From: Candidatus Tisiphia endosymbiont of Melanophora roralis
GTDB taxonomy: Bacteria; Pseudomonadota; Alphaproteobacteria; Rickettsiales; Rickettsiaceae
DNA: 64,000 bases
Direction of reading: 5' to 3'
NCBI RefSeq assembly: GCF_964026575.1
Contig: NZ_OZ032161.1
Coordinates: forward strand, 620,001-684,000
The translations under genes and the position numbers were made by a program. The notes below the pieces were generated by a model. It made no database searches and was not told where the DNA came from. It saw only the letters and a program-made list of their open reading frames with translations. Of this stretch, positions 19,160 through 28,517 are shown one piece after another. How positions within the stretch are numbered: the stretch's first letter is position 1; each line of letters begins with the position of its first letter.

Positions 19160-19346
19160 TAGTACACATTTTTCTATAATCGTCATAGCAAGGCTCTTTA
19201 GATGCCGTGGCGATCCAGGTAAACAGCGAAGCTGTTTTTTTTTCTAGTACGCTTCGCGTATCCTAGATTGCCGCGTCGCCGCTTTTTCGCGACTCCTCGC
19301 TAATAGACGATCAGCAGCCATTTTAATAGTGGTTATATAAAAAATG
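19160..19346 (+). repeat. Palindromic repeat A2 (core A, arms TACATTTTTCTATAA)
   Basis: Core from about 19181 to 19310 repeats that of E2 almost base for base. The outer arms differ: ACATTTTTCTATAATCG on the left and TTATATAAAAAATGT on the right, an inverted pair. The copy at 55505-55690 has the same arms and the same extra segment GATCAGCAGCCATTTTAAT. Confidence 0.85.
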
Positions 19347-19483
19347 TAGATACTATAGATATAACATCCTTCTAGGCTATTTTCTTAGATATCAGCCGCC
19401 TACGCCTGAGATGACATCAAAAGTGCATGGATGATATCCTAGGCTATTAAAACGATGTCTTACATCGATACTTGAGGTTAATT

Positions 19484-19900
19484 ATGATAAAGTGTACTCG
19501 TAGAATTGAATTTGATGCAGGTCATAGAATTGTTGGACATGAGAATAAGTGTCAATTTCTACATGGTCATCGTTATGTCCTTGAAGTTACAGCGGGATCA
19601 AGTGTTACCGATAATCTTGGTATGATTGTAGATTTTGGTCACATGAAGTCAATAATACAAAAGTGGATAAATGATAATTTTGATCATAATCTTATATTAC
19701 ACCAAAATGATAGAGAAATGGGAGATAGAATATGTGACTGGACTGGTCAAAAAATATATTATATGCAACAAAATCCAACTGCAGAAAATATAGCATTATA
19801 CCTAAAATTGAATATTTTGCCAAAATTGTTTACTAATAGTTCTTTTATTATTACAAAAGTCAAATTATTTGAAACACCTAATTGCTTTGTGGAGGTATAA
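19484..19900 (+). CDS. queD: 6-carboxytetrahydropterin synthase QueD (PTPS family)
   Basis: 138 residues from the ATG at 19484, with GAGG upstream at 19474; an in-frame TTG at 19472 is less likely. [20 protein letters not shown] holds the zinc-binding histidines and the catalytic Cys. [13 protein letters not shown] and FDHNLILH complete the active site, and [10 protein letters not shown] is the family's C-terminal motif. The enzyme turns dihydroneopterin triphosphate into 6-carboxytetrahydropterin, a step to queuosine in tRNA. The next gene begins immediately after its stop. Confidence 0.92.
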   Translation: MIKCTRRIEFDAGHRIVGHENKCQFLHGHRYVLEVTAGSSVTDNLGMIVDFGHMKSIIQKWINDNFDHNLILHQNDREMGDRICDWTGQKIYYMQQNPTAENIALYLKLNILPKLFTNSSFIITKVKLFETPNCFVEV

Positions 19901-20215
19901 GTGGTACAAAGATGTTGTATGATTTTAACTACAACCAATGACCAGCAGGTGGTAGACAAAATAACAACTAGCTTATTGGAAGAAAATCTAGCTGCTTGCA
20001 TACAAGTAGATAATATAGTCAGCTATTTTAAATGGGAAGGCAAGATATCTTCTGTGCTAGAATATCGTATTGTGATAAAGGCTAAATCTGATAACTACAA
20101 TACAATAGAAAAGGTGATTACTGATATACATAATTATGATCTTCCGCAAATAATAAAGCTCGACATTCAAGATGGGCTGTCTAGCTATTTAAATTGGGTA
20201 ACTCAAAGTATCTAA
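19901..20215 (+). CDS. cutA: CutA-family divalent cation tolerance protein
   Basis: 104 residues from a GTG directly after the queD stop; GGAGGT at 19891 is well placed for it. LTTTNDQQVVDKITTSLLEE followed by NLAACIQV, then SYFKWEGKI and the C-terminal YDLPQIIKL match CutA (pattern LAACVN, YxWxGkI, YExPEI). CutA is a ferredoxin-like trimer whose physiological role is not firmly known. The stop TAA (20213-20215) overlaps the start of an inverted repeat. Confidence 0.88.
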   Translation: MVQRCCMILTTTNDQQVVDKITTSLLEENLAACIQVDNIVSYFKWEGKISSVLEYRIVIKAKSDNYNTIEKVITDIHNYDLPQIIKLDIQDGLSSYLNWVTQSI

Positions 20216-20519
20216 TTTAAGAGAGTGTTTATTAGAACTAAGATTTACCCAAACTATATAATCCACTGCTTCCTGAGTTTAAGTCAGCGATGTTATACTC
20301 TTCTGCTTTGAAGAATTGTTTTTTGAAAATATCATGGATTCGCATGCGTAACTATACTATATGTACGCTACGCCTTCTCACCATTCATTTTCAAATCCAA
20401 TTCTTCAAATCATTTGAGTATATCTAGAATTCCAAAGTTGGTGTCATCCTGAACACAAGTGGACATTATCTTGAATTTATTTCAGGATGACGTCGGATCA
20501 AAACACTCTTTAAATTAAT
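20214..20519 (+). repeat. Composite inverted repeat filling the cutA-symporter gap
   Basis: Outer arms AATTTAAGAGAGTGTTT (about 20215-20231) and AAACACTCTTTAAATT (about 20503-20518) are inverted copies. Inside, 20293-20424 is a reverse-complement relative of 55320-55451, with TACGC next to a TATGTACGC core. A second inner hairpin, GTCATCCTGAA ... TTCAGGATGAC, lies at about 20443-20492. The element runs from the cutA stop to the ribosome site of the next gene. Confidence 0.8.
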
Positions 20520-20530
20520 TAAGGAAAACA

Positions 20531-21736
20531 ATGAAATTATGGAAAAAAGTTACCTTGGGATTAATCCTAGGTATAATGTTTGGTATATATTTTCCTGAAT
20601 ATGTATCTTATATAAAACCGGTAGGAGATATTTTTTTGCGTTTGATCAAAATGATTATTGCTCCTTTAATATTTTTTAGTTTAGTAGCAGGCATAACTAG
20701 TATGAGTGACCCTACTTCTCTTGGCAGAGTAGGAATAAAGGCTGTTGCTGCTTTTTTAGGAACTACTTTTTTTGCTGTAGTGTTTGGTCTTACCGTTGCT
20801 CTTGTATTAAAGCCAGGTCATGGTGTTCATATTAATTTTGATGTTGCCTCAAATACTTCACAAGAGAAATCCTTTAATATGATTGATTTTTTTGTGAATA
20901 TTGTGCCTGATAATGTCATAGGGGCTTTTGCCAATTCTAATGTTTTACAAATTGTATTCTTTGCAATATTTTCTGGACTTATACTAAATAAAATGGGAAC
21001 TAGTGCTGCACCTGTTAAAGATTTATTTCATAGATTATCAAAAATGGTGTTAAAAATGATCTCAATGATCATTCAACTTTCTCCATATGGTGCATTTGCT
21101 TTAACGGCTTGGGTAGTCGGTACGCAAGGCTTTGATGTAATGATTAGTTTATCAAAATTAGTTGCTGCCGTAGTGATTGCCATGATATGTCAATATGGTA
21201 TTTTTGGCATGCTAATTTATGTATTTTGTCGAATGTCACCATTACCTTTTTATAAAAAGAGTTTGGAATACCAAATACTTGCCTTTTCTACTTCTAGTAG
21301 TAAAGCAACGCTTGCTACAACTATGCAAGTTTGTCGTGAACGGCTAGGCATCTCTGAATCTAGTACTTCTTTCATATTGCCACTTGGGGCATCGATAAAC
21401 ATGGATGGGTTTGCTATAAATTTGGCTCTTACCACCATATTCTTTGCTCAAATGATGGGTATAGATTTAGCGGTGCATGATTATTTAGTCATTATTATTA
21501 CCTCAACTCTTGGATCTATAGGTGGTGCTGGTATTCCAGGAGCCTCTTTAATAATGCTACCTATGGTTCTATCTTCAATCCATTTACCGATTGAAGGTGT
21601 TGCTATAATTGCTGGAATTGATAGGATATTAGATATGTTACGTACCACCATTAATATTACAGGTGATGCAACAATTACCTTGATTATTGATAACAGTGAA
21701 GGTACTTTGGATAGAGATACATATAACTCGGTTTAA
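20531..21736 (+). CDS. Dicarboxylate/amino acid:cation symporter (DAACS, GltP/DctA family)
   Basis: 401 residues, with eight membrane helices and two re-entrant loops expected. LRLIKMIIAPLIFFSLVAGI is the helical start, STSSSKATLATTMQ the serine-rich re-entrant hairpin 1, and LPLGASINMDGFAINLALTT the NMDG motif that binds Na+ and substrate; GGAGIPGASLIMLPMVL is hairpin 2. It should bring glutamate, aspartate or C4-dicarboxylates from the host into the cell, feeding the TCA cycle encoded nearby. AAGGAAAACA precedes the ATG. Substrate choice cannot be set from sequence alone. Confidence 0.92.
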   Translation: MKLWKKVTLGLILGIMFGIYFPEYVSYIKPVGDIFLRLIKMIIAPLIFFSLVAGITSMSDPTSLGRVGIKAVAAFLGTTFFAVVFGLTVALVLKPGHGVHINFDVASNTSQEKSFNMIDFFVNIVPDNVIGAFANSNVLQIVFFAIFSGLILNKMGTSAAPVKDLFHRLSKMVLKMISMIIQLSPYGAFALTAWVVGTQGFDVMISLSKLVAAVVIAMICQYGIFGMLIYVFCRMSPLPFYKKSLEYQILAFSTSSSKATLATTMQVCRERLGISESSTSFILPLGASINMDGFAINLALTTIFFAQMMGIDLAVHDYLVIIITSTLGSIGGAGIPGASLIMLPMVLSSIHLPIEGVAIIAGIDRILDMLRTTINITGDATITLIIDNSEGTLDRDTYNSV

Positions 21737-21847
21737 CAAATATACCAACTGTACAAGTTTAAGTAGATATAACAGCCATAAGATGTCATTCTGCTTCAGT
21801 GCGGAATCTAAAAAAATAGCCTAGAAGACTATTTAGACTTTTCTAGC

Positions 21848-21872
21848 CCCCTGCCTACGCAGGGGTGACATT
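21848..21872 (+). repeat. Short RPE-like hairpin
   Basis: CCCCTGCCTACGCAGGGGTGACA is a compact hairpin of the type found all over rickettsial intergenic DNA. Weaker relatives are at about 19385 (CCGCCTACGCCTGAGATGAC) and 55880 (ATTCCCGCCGAAGCGGGAAT). Confidence 0.6.
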
Positions 21873-21962
21873 GTGGTGGTAGGGGTGACAATTTGGTAAA
21901 ATATATAAAAAAATACATTTTTTGTATTAGTGGGCAACATAAAATATGATAAAAGAGAACAT

Positions 21963-23267
21963 ATGACAAATAATGGAATTAAAACTTTGGAAAATGTTGA
22001 ATTAAAAATAGGTGATAAGTCTTTTAATTTACCAATAAAAAAAGCATCGATTGGTCAAGATGTTATTGATGTTAGCGGTATATATTCATTAACAGGCTAT
22101 TTCACTTATGACCCTGGCTTTATGTCTACAGCAGCTTGTAAATCTGCAATGACGTACATAGATGGGGATCAAGGGATATTAAGACATCGGGGATATGATA
22201 TTAAAACGTTAGCAGAAAAAAGTAATTTCTTAGAAGTCGCCTATTTACTGTTAAATGGTGAATTACCAACCACTAATCAGTATAAATCTTTTTCTCAGAA
22301 AATTACTAATCACTCTTTGGTTAATGAGCAGCTTAGAAGTTTATTTATGGCTTTCCGTCACTCAGCTCATCCTATGGCAATTATGTTGGCTGTGGTAGGA
22401 TCTTTATCTGCATTTTATCCAAATTTTTTAAATGTAGAAGAAAATGAACGCGAGTTAGCTGCTATTAGAATGATTGCAAAAATGCCAACTATTGCAGCAA
22501 TGGCATATAAATATTCAATAGGTCAGCCTTTTATATATCCTGATAATAGTTTAGATTTTACTGAAAATTTTCTCCATATGATGTTTGCGACGCCTTGTGA
22601 AAAATATAAGGTAAACCAAGTAGTAAAGAATGCCTTAGATAAAATATTTATTCTCCATGCTGACCATGAGCAAAATGCCTCCACTTCAACAGTACGTTTG
22701 GTCGGATCATCCGGTGCTAACCCGTTTGCCTGTATCAGTACTGGCATAGCGTCTTTATGGGGACCAGCACATGGCGGAGCAAATGAGGCAGTAATTAATA
22801 TGCTGAAAGAGATTGGGACAATAGACCGTATTCCACAATATATTGCAAGAGCAAAAGATAAAAATGATTCTTTCCGCTTAATGGGTTTTGGTCACCGAAT
22901 CTATAAAAGTTATGATCCAAGAGCAGTTGTACTTAGAGAGACCTGCAAAGAAGTATTAGATGAATTAGGAGAAAATAATAACCCATTACTACAAATTGCT
23001 ACTGAGCTTGAAAAAATTGCTCTCAATGACCAATATTTTATAGATCGTAAGCTTTATCCAAACGTTGATTTTTATTCTGGTATTATTTATCAAGCTATGG
23101 GGATACCATCACAGATGTTTACAGTGCTTTTTGCTATAGCAAGAACTGTTGGTTGGATGGGACAATGGAAAGAGATGCATGAAGATCCCGAACAAAAAAT
23201 TAGCAGACCTCGGCAATTATATACTGGGTATGTACAAAGAGAATTTATTCCTTTTAATAAAAGATAA
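21963..23267 (+). CDS. gltA: Citrate synthase
   Basis: 434 residues from the ATG at 21963; the frame is open a further 33 bases to a GTG at 21930, but the MTNNG start matches the rickettsial gltA start. [11 protein letters not shown] and [16 protein letters not shown] are near-identical to Rickettsia. [41 protein letters not shown] and [10 protein letters not shown] carry the catalytic His-His-Asp set. It joins oxaloacetate and acetyl-CoA. gltA is the usual Rickettsia typing gene; the divergence here points to another genus in the family, by inference. Confidence 0.97.
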   Translation: MTNNGIKTLENVELKIGDKSFNLPIKKASIGQDVIDVSGIYSLTGYFTYDPGFMSTAACKSAMTYIDGDQGILRHRGYDIKTLAEKSNFLEVAYLLLNGELPTTNQYKSFSQKITNHSLVNEQLRSLFMAFRHSAHPMAIMLAVVGSLSAFYPNFLNVEENERELAAIRMIAKMPTIAAMAYKYSIGQPFIYPDNSLDFTENFLHMMFATPCEKYKVNQVVKNALDKIFILHADHEQNASTSTVRLVGSSGANPFACISTGIASLWGPAHGGANEAVINMLKEIGTIDRIPQYIARAKDKNDSFRLMGFGHRIYKSYDPRAVVLRETCKEVLDELGENNNPLLQIATELEKIALNDQYFIDRKLYPNVDFYSGIIYQAMGIPSQMFTVLFAIARTVGWMGQWKEMHEDPEQKISRPRQLYTGYVQREFIPFNKR

Positions 23268-23402
23268 TTATAGTAAAATCCTATATAGATAAAGCTAATC
23301 CGAGAAGGTTTAAGCATAGTACCCTTGTATCTTAAATATTGTCTTTAGTGAATAACTATAAGATACTTAAGAAAACTTAAGTAAGAAAGCTAGTATACAG
23401 AT

Positions 23403-23547
23403 AGTACATTTCTTTATAATCGTCATCGCGAGGCATCTTTAGATGCCGTGGCGATCTAGGTAAACAGCGAAGCTGTTTTTTTAGAGTAACGCTTCGCGTA
23501 TCCTAGATTGCTGCGTTGCCGCTTTTTCGCGACTCCTCGCAATGACG
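23403..23547 (+). repeat. Palindromic repeat A3 (core A)
   Basis: AGTACATTTCTTTATAATCG arm followed by the core GATGCCGTGGCGATCTAGG, AACAGCGAAGCTGTTTTTTT and CTCCTCGCAATGACG. Unlike A1 and A2 it ends in CGCAATGACG rather than CGCTAATAGACG. It sits about 135 bases after gltA. Confidence 0.85.
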
Positions 23548-23573
23548 TATTTTTTATGTTAAATTAATATTTT

Positions 23574-23615
23574 GCTAAAAACATGATTTTAATCCTTTAA
23601 AATCATGTTTTTAGC
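23574..23615 (+). terminator. Bidirectional terminator-like hairpin
   Basis: Perfect 19-bp arms (GCTAAAAACATGATTTTAA and complement) around a four-base loop; the arm ends in T5 on one strand and A5 on the other, so it could stop transcription either way between gltA and petA. Confidence 0.6.
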
Positions 23616-23628
23616 TTTAGAAAGGTTT

Positions 23629-23666
23629 AAAATGCATTCGCGTTAGCCGCTTTAAGAATGCATTTT
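23629..23666 (+). repeat. Fourth-hairpin relative of the four-hairpin array
   Basis: AAAATGCATTC ... GAATGCATTTT hairpin with a T run, matching the last hairpin of the arrays at 12445 and 51131, but present here alone. The rest of 23667-23915 holds no gene that I can support. Confidence 0.65.
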
Positions 23667-23915
23667 TCCTTATAAGCAAAATTAGGGTAATACTTCACTG
23701 TTAATTGTTGAATTGCTGAAGCTACCCTTGATTTTTTGTTACTTTTCCAGTAGTCTATTATATTAAATATAATAATAAATATCAAGTTTGTGCAAAAAGT
23801 GAAAGCCACTACTATAGAACCTAGGCTCTATAGTTGCACTCATTGTAAAATAATTCCCTACTTCAAGAGTTGTGAAAACAACTATTGCAAGTAGGAGAGG
23901 TATACTAGTCAGTTT

Positions 23916-24443
23916 ATGTCAAATACTAATGATTATGATAAGGCAACTCGTAGGGATTTTATAACCTTAACTGCCAGCAGTATGGTTGTGGTTGGAGCTG
24001 CATGTGCTACCTACCCTCTTGTTGATTCATTCAACCCTTCAGCGGATGTTCTTGCCCTATCTTCAATAGAAGTGGATTTATCTCACATACAACCAGGTCA
24101 AACTCTTACTGTTAAATGGCAAGGTAAACCGGTTTTTATTACTAACAGGACTCCAGAAAAAATTGCTGAAGCAAGAAGTGTAAACCTTTCCGAGTTAATA
24201 GATCCTGAACTTGATCAAGTACGAGTTAAAGCTGGACATGATAAATGGTTAGTAACTATCGGCATTTGTACACATTTAGGTTGTGTACCACTTGCAAACC
24301 AAGGAGATTATGATGGTTGGTTTTGTCCATGCCACGGCTCTCAATACGACTCATCTGGTCGCGTTCGTAAAGGACCAGCTCCTTTAAATTTGGCTGTCCC
24401 ACCATATGAGTTTATTTCCGATACAAAAATTAAAATCGGATAG
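23916..24443 (+). CDS. petA: Ubiquinol-cytochrome c reductase iron-sulfur (Rieske) subunit
   Basis: 175 residues. The twin-arginine signal [19 protein letters not shown] is near the N-terminus and serves as membrane anchor; tatA is also in this window (50880). CTHLGCVPL and [20 protein letters not shown] bind the 2Fe-2S cluster by two Cys and two His. It passes electrons from ubiquinol to cytochrome c1. petA is first in the operon petA-B-C, six bases before petB. Confidence 0.96.
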   Translation: MSNTNDYDKATRRDFITLTASSMVVVGAACATYPLVDSFNPSADVLALSSIEVDLSHIQPGQTLTVKWQGKPVFITNRTPEKIAEARSVNLSELIDPELDQVRVKAGHDKWLVTIGICTHLGCVPLANQGDYDGWFCPCHGSQYDSSGRVRKGPAPLNLAVPPYEFISDTKIKIG

Positions 24444-24449
24444 TTATTT

Positions 24450-25646
24450 ATGAATGAAACTAATGATCCTAAAAAATCAAACCCCGTTATAGAATGGATA
24501 GACTATAGACTACCTGTTTTCTCGTTCCTTAAACATTTAGGCGAATACCAAACACCCAAAAATTTAAGTTACCTATGGAATTTAGGGTCAATAGCTGGTA
24601 TCGCTTTAGTAATTCAGATAATCACTGGCATTATTTTAGCTATGCATTACACTCCTCATGTCGATTACGCCTTTGAGAGTGTTGAAAAAATTATGCGTAA
24701 TGTCAATTACGGCTGGTTAATACGTTATATACACTCAGTTGGAGCATCAATGTTTTTTGCTGCAGTTTATCTACACATCTGTAGAGGATTATATTATGGC
24801 TCATACAAAAAACCTAGAGAGTTGTTGTGGCATATAGGCATAATAATTTTTCTTACTATGATGGCTACTGCTTTCATGGGATATGTATTACCTTGGGGAC
24901 AAATGAGTTACTGGGGAGCAACTGTAATCACCAATTTATTTTCAGCTATACCTATTATTGGCAAATCGATAGTTACTTGGCTTTGGGGAGGATTTTCAGT
25001 TGATAACCCTACACTTAACAGATTTTTTGCTTTACATTATTTATTGCCGTTTATTATAGTAGCTTTAGTACTACTCCATTTAGTAGCACTACATATTCAT
25101 GGATCAAATAACCCTAAAGGGATCGATGTTAAGTCATCTAAAGATACCATCCCTTTTCACCCGTATTATACGGTAAAAGACTTTGTTGGATTCGGTGTTT
25201 ACTTTTTAATATTTGCCTTTTTTGTCTTTTACCAACCAAATTATCTAGGGCATCCTGACAATTACATACCAGCTAATCCTTTGGTTACTCCAGCTCATAT
25301 AGTTCCCGAATGGTATTTTCTGCCATTTTCTGCCATTTTACGTGCAGTACCGTCAAAGCTAGGTGGCGTAATATTAATGTTCTCTAGTATTTTGTTATTA
25401 TTTGTTTTACCTTGGCTTGACAGTTCAAAAGTTAGGAGTAGCAATTATAGACCAATGTTCCGCATAGCTTTTTGGCTGTTCATATTTGACTGCTTGACAC
25501 TTGGGTATCTTGGAGGACAACCAGCAGAAGAACCTTACATTACCTTAAGCCGGTTTGCTGCTACTTATTATTTCTTTCATTTTTTAATTGCAGTACCCCT
25601 AATTAGCAAATATGAAAAAACTCTGCCATTACCGGATTCTATATGA
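24450..25646 (+). CDS. petB: Cytochrome b of the bc1 complex
   Basis: 398 residues, eight or nine membrane helices. [30 protein letters not shown] and the [14 protein letters not shown] region supply the four heme-ligand histidines and the Qo/Qi environment; PEWYFLPF is the conserved PEWY-type Qo motif. It oxidises ubiquinol and reduces quinone at the inner membrane. It overlaps petC by four bases (ATGA). Confidence 0.97.
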   Translation: MNETNDPKKSNPVIEWIDYRLPVFSFLKHLGEYQTPKNLSYLWNLGSIAGIALVIQIITGIILAMHYTPHVDYAFESVEKIMRNVNYGWLIRYIHSVGASMFFAAVYLHICRGLYYGSYKKPRELLWHIGIIIFLTMMATAFMGYVLPWGQMSYWGATVITNLFSAIPIIGKSIVTWLWGGFSVDNPTLNRFFALHYLLPFIIVALVLLHLVALHIHGSNNPKGIDVKSSKDTIPFHPYYTVKDFVGFGVYFLIFAFFVFYQPNYLGHPDNYIPANPLVTPAHIVPEWYFLPFSAILRAVPSKLGGVILMFSSILLLFVLPWLDSSKVRSSNYRPMFRIAFWLFIFDCLTLGYLGGQPAEEPYITLSRFAATYYFFHFLIAVPLISKYEKTLPLPDSI

Positions 25647-26536
25647 AAGACAACAAAGTTATACAAAGGTATTTTATACAGGGGCATATGATATTTAAAC
25701 CAATATTTAATGGTCTTTCAGGATATCTTTCTTGGATTCCCGCTGTAGCTCGGATGACGTTTTTTCTGTCATGGAGAAACTCTATTATTTGTCTATTCAT
25801 ATTATTACTATCAAACATCTCTATCGCAAACGAAGCACTACCTACAAAAAAGATTGCTTGGTCATTTGATGGAGTTTTTGCAACTGTTGATAGGAAAGCT
25901 GCACAACGTGGCTTCCAAGTATATAAAGAAGTATGCAGTAGCTGTCATGGTCTTTATAATTTATATTATCGTAATCTTAAAGATCTAGGATTTTCAGATG
26001 AAGAAATTAAAGAAATAGCCAAAAATTATACTGTACAAGATGGTCCAAATGATGCAGGAGAAATGTTTGAAAGACCGGCTCTACCCTCTGATCCATTTGT
26101 TCGTCCTTATCCTAATGAACAAGCAGCAAGAGCTGCCAATAATGGAGCAGACCCGCCTGATTTATCGTTGATTATCAAAGCAAGACCTGATGGAGCAAAT
26201 TATTTATATTCTATACTTACTGGTTATAGTGATCCTCCTGAGAATTTTAAACTAATGCTAGGATTAAATTACAACCCATATTTTCCACATAGTCAGATTG
26301 CCATGCCAGCTCCCTTGTCAGATGGACAAGTAAAGTATATAGACGGAACAAACTCATCAGTCGAACAAATGGCTATGGATGTTACGATATTTTTACAATG
26401 GGCTGCTGAACCTGAAATGGAAAACCGTAAATCCATGGGTTTAAAAGTGATGATGTTCTTAGTAATTTTTATAATTTTCTTCTATATCTCTAAAAATAGA
26501 ATTTGGAAGAATCTAGAAACAGAAGAGCATAAATGA
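25643..26536 (+). CDS. petC: Cytochrome c1 of the bc1 complex, with RPE-like insertion in the leader
   Basis: 297 residues, longer than usual. CSSCHG binds heme c, IAMPAPL gives the Met ligand, and the C-terminal [14 protein letters not shown] helix anchors the protein. The leader has the hydrophobic [17 protein letters not shown] before NEALP, a plausible signal peptide. Ahead of it, [17 protein letters not shown] is encoded by a segment resembling the intergenic repeat 'GGATTCCCGC...GATGACG', so the N-terminal 40 residues are probably a repeat insertion. A start at 25688 is in frame, and later starts could also be used. Confidence 0.94.
   Translation: MKDNKVIQRYFIQGHMIFKPIFNGLSGYLSWIPAVARMTFFLSWRNSIICLFILLLSNISIANEALPTKKIAWSFDGVFATVDRKAAQRGFQVYKEVCSSCHGLYNLYYRNLKDLGFSDEEIKEIAKNYTVQDGPNDAGEMFERPALPSDPFVRPYPNEQAARAANNGADPPDLSLIIKARPDGANYLYSILTGYSDPPENFKLMLGLNYNPYFPHSQIAMPAPLSDGQVKYIDGTNSSVEQMAMDVTIFLQWAAEPEMENRKSMGLKVMMFLVIFIIFFYISKNRIWKNLETEEHK
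25731..25775 (+). repeat. RPE-like element inside petC leader
   Basis: CTTGGATTCCCGCTGTAGCT followed by CGGATGACG has the form of the palindromic repeats seen at 21848 and 55880, here kept in frame and translated as [10 protein letters not shown]. Confidence 0.6.
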
Positions 26537-26544
26537 AGAGTATA

Positions 26545-26640
26545 AATATAACACTAGTAAATGAAGAGTTGATAGAATCAAAATTATGATAGTAGCAGGA
26601 GTCGAAGGGTCGAGGTACACAACTGTTGAAAGTTAAAACC
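26545..26640 (-). repeat. Repeat D3 with AACTTTCAACAGTTGTG end
   Basis: Begins within ten bases of the petC stop. AAATGAAGAGTTGATAGAATC and GATAGTAGCAGGAGTCGAAG are the reverse complement of the right half of the repeat at 38928-39062. It ends in ACAACTGTTGAAAGTT, a 16-base word found at five other sites. Confidence 0.75.
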
Positions 26641-26785
26641 GTCTATTAGCGAGGAGGCACAAAGTGCCGATGTGGCAATCTTGTGAAGAAGAGCTTAAAT
26701 TATCTCGAAGCCGCCTAACAAAGGCAGATATTATTTCATGAGATTGCCACGTCGGCGATTTCATCGCCTCCTCGCAAGAGCAGAG
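26640..26785 (+). repeat. Palindromic repeat B2
   Basis: CGTCTATTAGCGAGGAGGC on the left and GCCTCCTCGCAAGAGCAGAG on the right surround GATTGCCACGTCGGCG-type arms. It is related to E1 (13686) and to 50308-50412. Nothing coding is seen within it. Confidence 0.75.
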
Positions 26786-26932
26786 AATGTGATTTAAAAA
26801 TTTCCTTCCAATCAGCATATATATTACCGTCCCAACTATTTCATAATTTCATTAAAAAAATTCTATACTGTTTTTATAGTGTTTTTTTAGCAAAATTCCC
26901 CAAGTTTGACATACAAAATAGTCTATTTTTAA

Positions 26933-27217
26933 CCGTTTTTCACGGGGAGGAAATATGACAGAATCGTTAATTTTTCCGACAACTTAATTGAAAATCCTAA
27001 CACTATTTTCTATAATATAGTCGGTAATTTTGTCCCGCCTGAGTGGCGAAATCTTACCAATAATTGTGGCAAACAATTAAGTAAAACATCTCGTCAACTT
27101 TTATTGTTGATAGTTTCTTGCACGAAAACTGATAGCTACAACAATACACAAGAATTACAAGAAGGCTATCATTTTTTCGAGAAAGAGCTAGAAGTCATAC
27201 TAATTATCTTTCAATAA
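26933..27217 (+). pseudogene. Broken gene X, copy 1 (unknown; frameshifted 5' end of a duplicated gene)
   Basis: A strong ribosome site (GGGGAGG) precedes ATG at 26955, but that frame stops after ten codons. One extra T in the T5 run just after would restore MTESLIFSDNLIENPNT, continuing IFYNIVGNFVPPEWRNLTNN and KTSRQLLLLIVSCTKTD. The second copy at 34558-34767 has a T7 run, so an ancestral T6 is likely and both copies are broken. About 55 bases of leader, including TTTGACATACAAAATAGTC, are also shared. I do not recognise the protein; a helix-rich DNA-binding domain is a guess. The frame ends in a 26-base repeat shared with 46789. Confidence 0.6.
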
Positions 27218-27476
27218 AGAATTAATAGGATTAATAATCCAGTTCCAACTAGTGATAGACTTAATAATTTGAGGACTTGCTTCATATTTTAATATAGCAT
27301 CTGACATTCTATTTAATACATCCTCCATTGAATGGAATAGTTTGTTGTAAAAGAACTTTTCTTTTATTTCTTTCCATTAAACCAGCAAAAGTTGCTCTTG
27401 TTGCTGTTATGCGTAAATTACTAGCTTTTATGCACTCTATTGTAAAAAATAATTCTTCTTGGAATGAAAATTTATG
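27200..27476 (-). pseudogene. Degenerate coding remnant (unknown protein)
   Basis: On the minus strand, FSFQEELFFTIECIKASNLR and ITATRATFAGLMERNKRKVL read open, then a frameshift near 27325 is needed to continue MEDVLNRMSDAILKYEASPQ and TSWNWIINPINSLLKDN. Residue composition looks protein-like. I cannot name the family. It lies back to back with gene X copy 1. The remaining 27477-27875 has no gene I can support. Confidence 0.45.
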
Positions 27477-27875
27477 TTAAGTTACTATTTTTTTATTGAC
27501 TTCCATTACGGATGCTCAGGTGTATAGGTAAAATTAGAAAATAAACTAAAAATACTCTGAAATAAATAATAAATATATAACAATTTACACCAAGGCAACC
27601 TCATTAAAATATTATTCTAGTTTTTTCTAGCAAGAGTTCTATAACAATATAAATTTTACTGGTATTTTTTTGTCTAGTCATTTACAGTTTACACAACGAT
27701 TTATAGGATATGTGAATATAAAGGAAGTAGCTGTCTATTTATACAACAACAAAATGCATATTCCAACAAAATACAAAAATATTCATCTTTTGTAAAAATA
27801 GATAAAAAGTCCTTGGTAATAATTTATATTTTAGTTTAATCTATAAATTGAATATAAAAATATTTAGGGTTTTTT

Positions 27876-28517
27876 ATGAAAGAAGAAGATATTAATTATC
27901 GGGACAATTCAAAGTATGCACCTTGTCAATATGCTACTAGGTTACTGGACAAACTCTGTAAGATGAATGAGGAAGTAAATAGACCAATAGATATTAACGA
28001 AGTCAAAAAAGCAATATATTACGCCAAGAAATATCATGGTAGCCAAATGCGGCAGTCAGGCGAGCCTTATTACTCCCATCCACTAGAGGTGGCGTATATG
28101 ATTTCTGATTATCTTTTTCGCACTGACATTATTGTTACCAGCATACTGCATGATACCATTGAGGATACAAAACTTACTAAAAAGATGATTGCTTATATTT
28201 TTGGGGAGCAGGTTGCTAGTCAAGTAGAAGACTTAAGCAGGAACAAGCCTCACGGAAAGATTAGCTCGGCGGAAACATTAGATATATTACTTCAACAAGA
28301 AAAATATGATGTGGCATTGATTAAATTATTTGATCGAACTCATAATATACAAACTCTAGAAACTAAATCACCGGAGAAAGCAAAAAAAATTATAATAGAA
28401 ACCCTTAGTAGGTTTATGAGCCTTAGTATGTATTTTAATACACCAACAATTGAGCAAAATTTTGCAGAATTATGTTCTAAATTAATACATACTTATTATA
28501 AAACTAATAACTATTAG
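27876..28517 (+). CDS. HD-domain (p)ppGpp hydrolase, SpoT-like, hydrolase domain only
   Basis: 213 residues, covering only the HD half of RelA/SpoT. YHGSQMRQSGEPYYSHPLEV holds the first His, ILHDTIEDT the HD pair and the ED metal/catalytic pair, and LIKLFDRTHNIQTL the last Asp and Asn. There is no synthetase, TGS or ACT domain. Such split SpoT paralogs are common in Rickettsiaceae and on rickettsial integrative elements. It should remove pyrophosphate from (p)ppGpp. Its 3' end overlaps the 3' end of the convergent MFS gene by 14 bases. Confidence 0.87.
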   Translation: MKEEDINYRDNSKYAPCQYATRLLDKLCKMNEEVNRPIDINEVKKAIYYAKKYHGSQMRQSGEPYYSHPLEVAYMISDYLFRTDIIVTSILHDTIEDTKLTKKMIAYIFGEQVASQVEDLSRNKPHGKISSAETLDILLQQEKYDVALIKLFDRTHNIQTLETKSPEKAKKIIIETLSRFMSLSMYFNTPTIEQNFAELCSKLIHTYYKTNNY

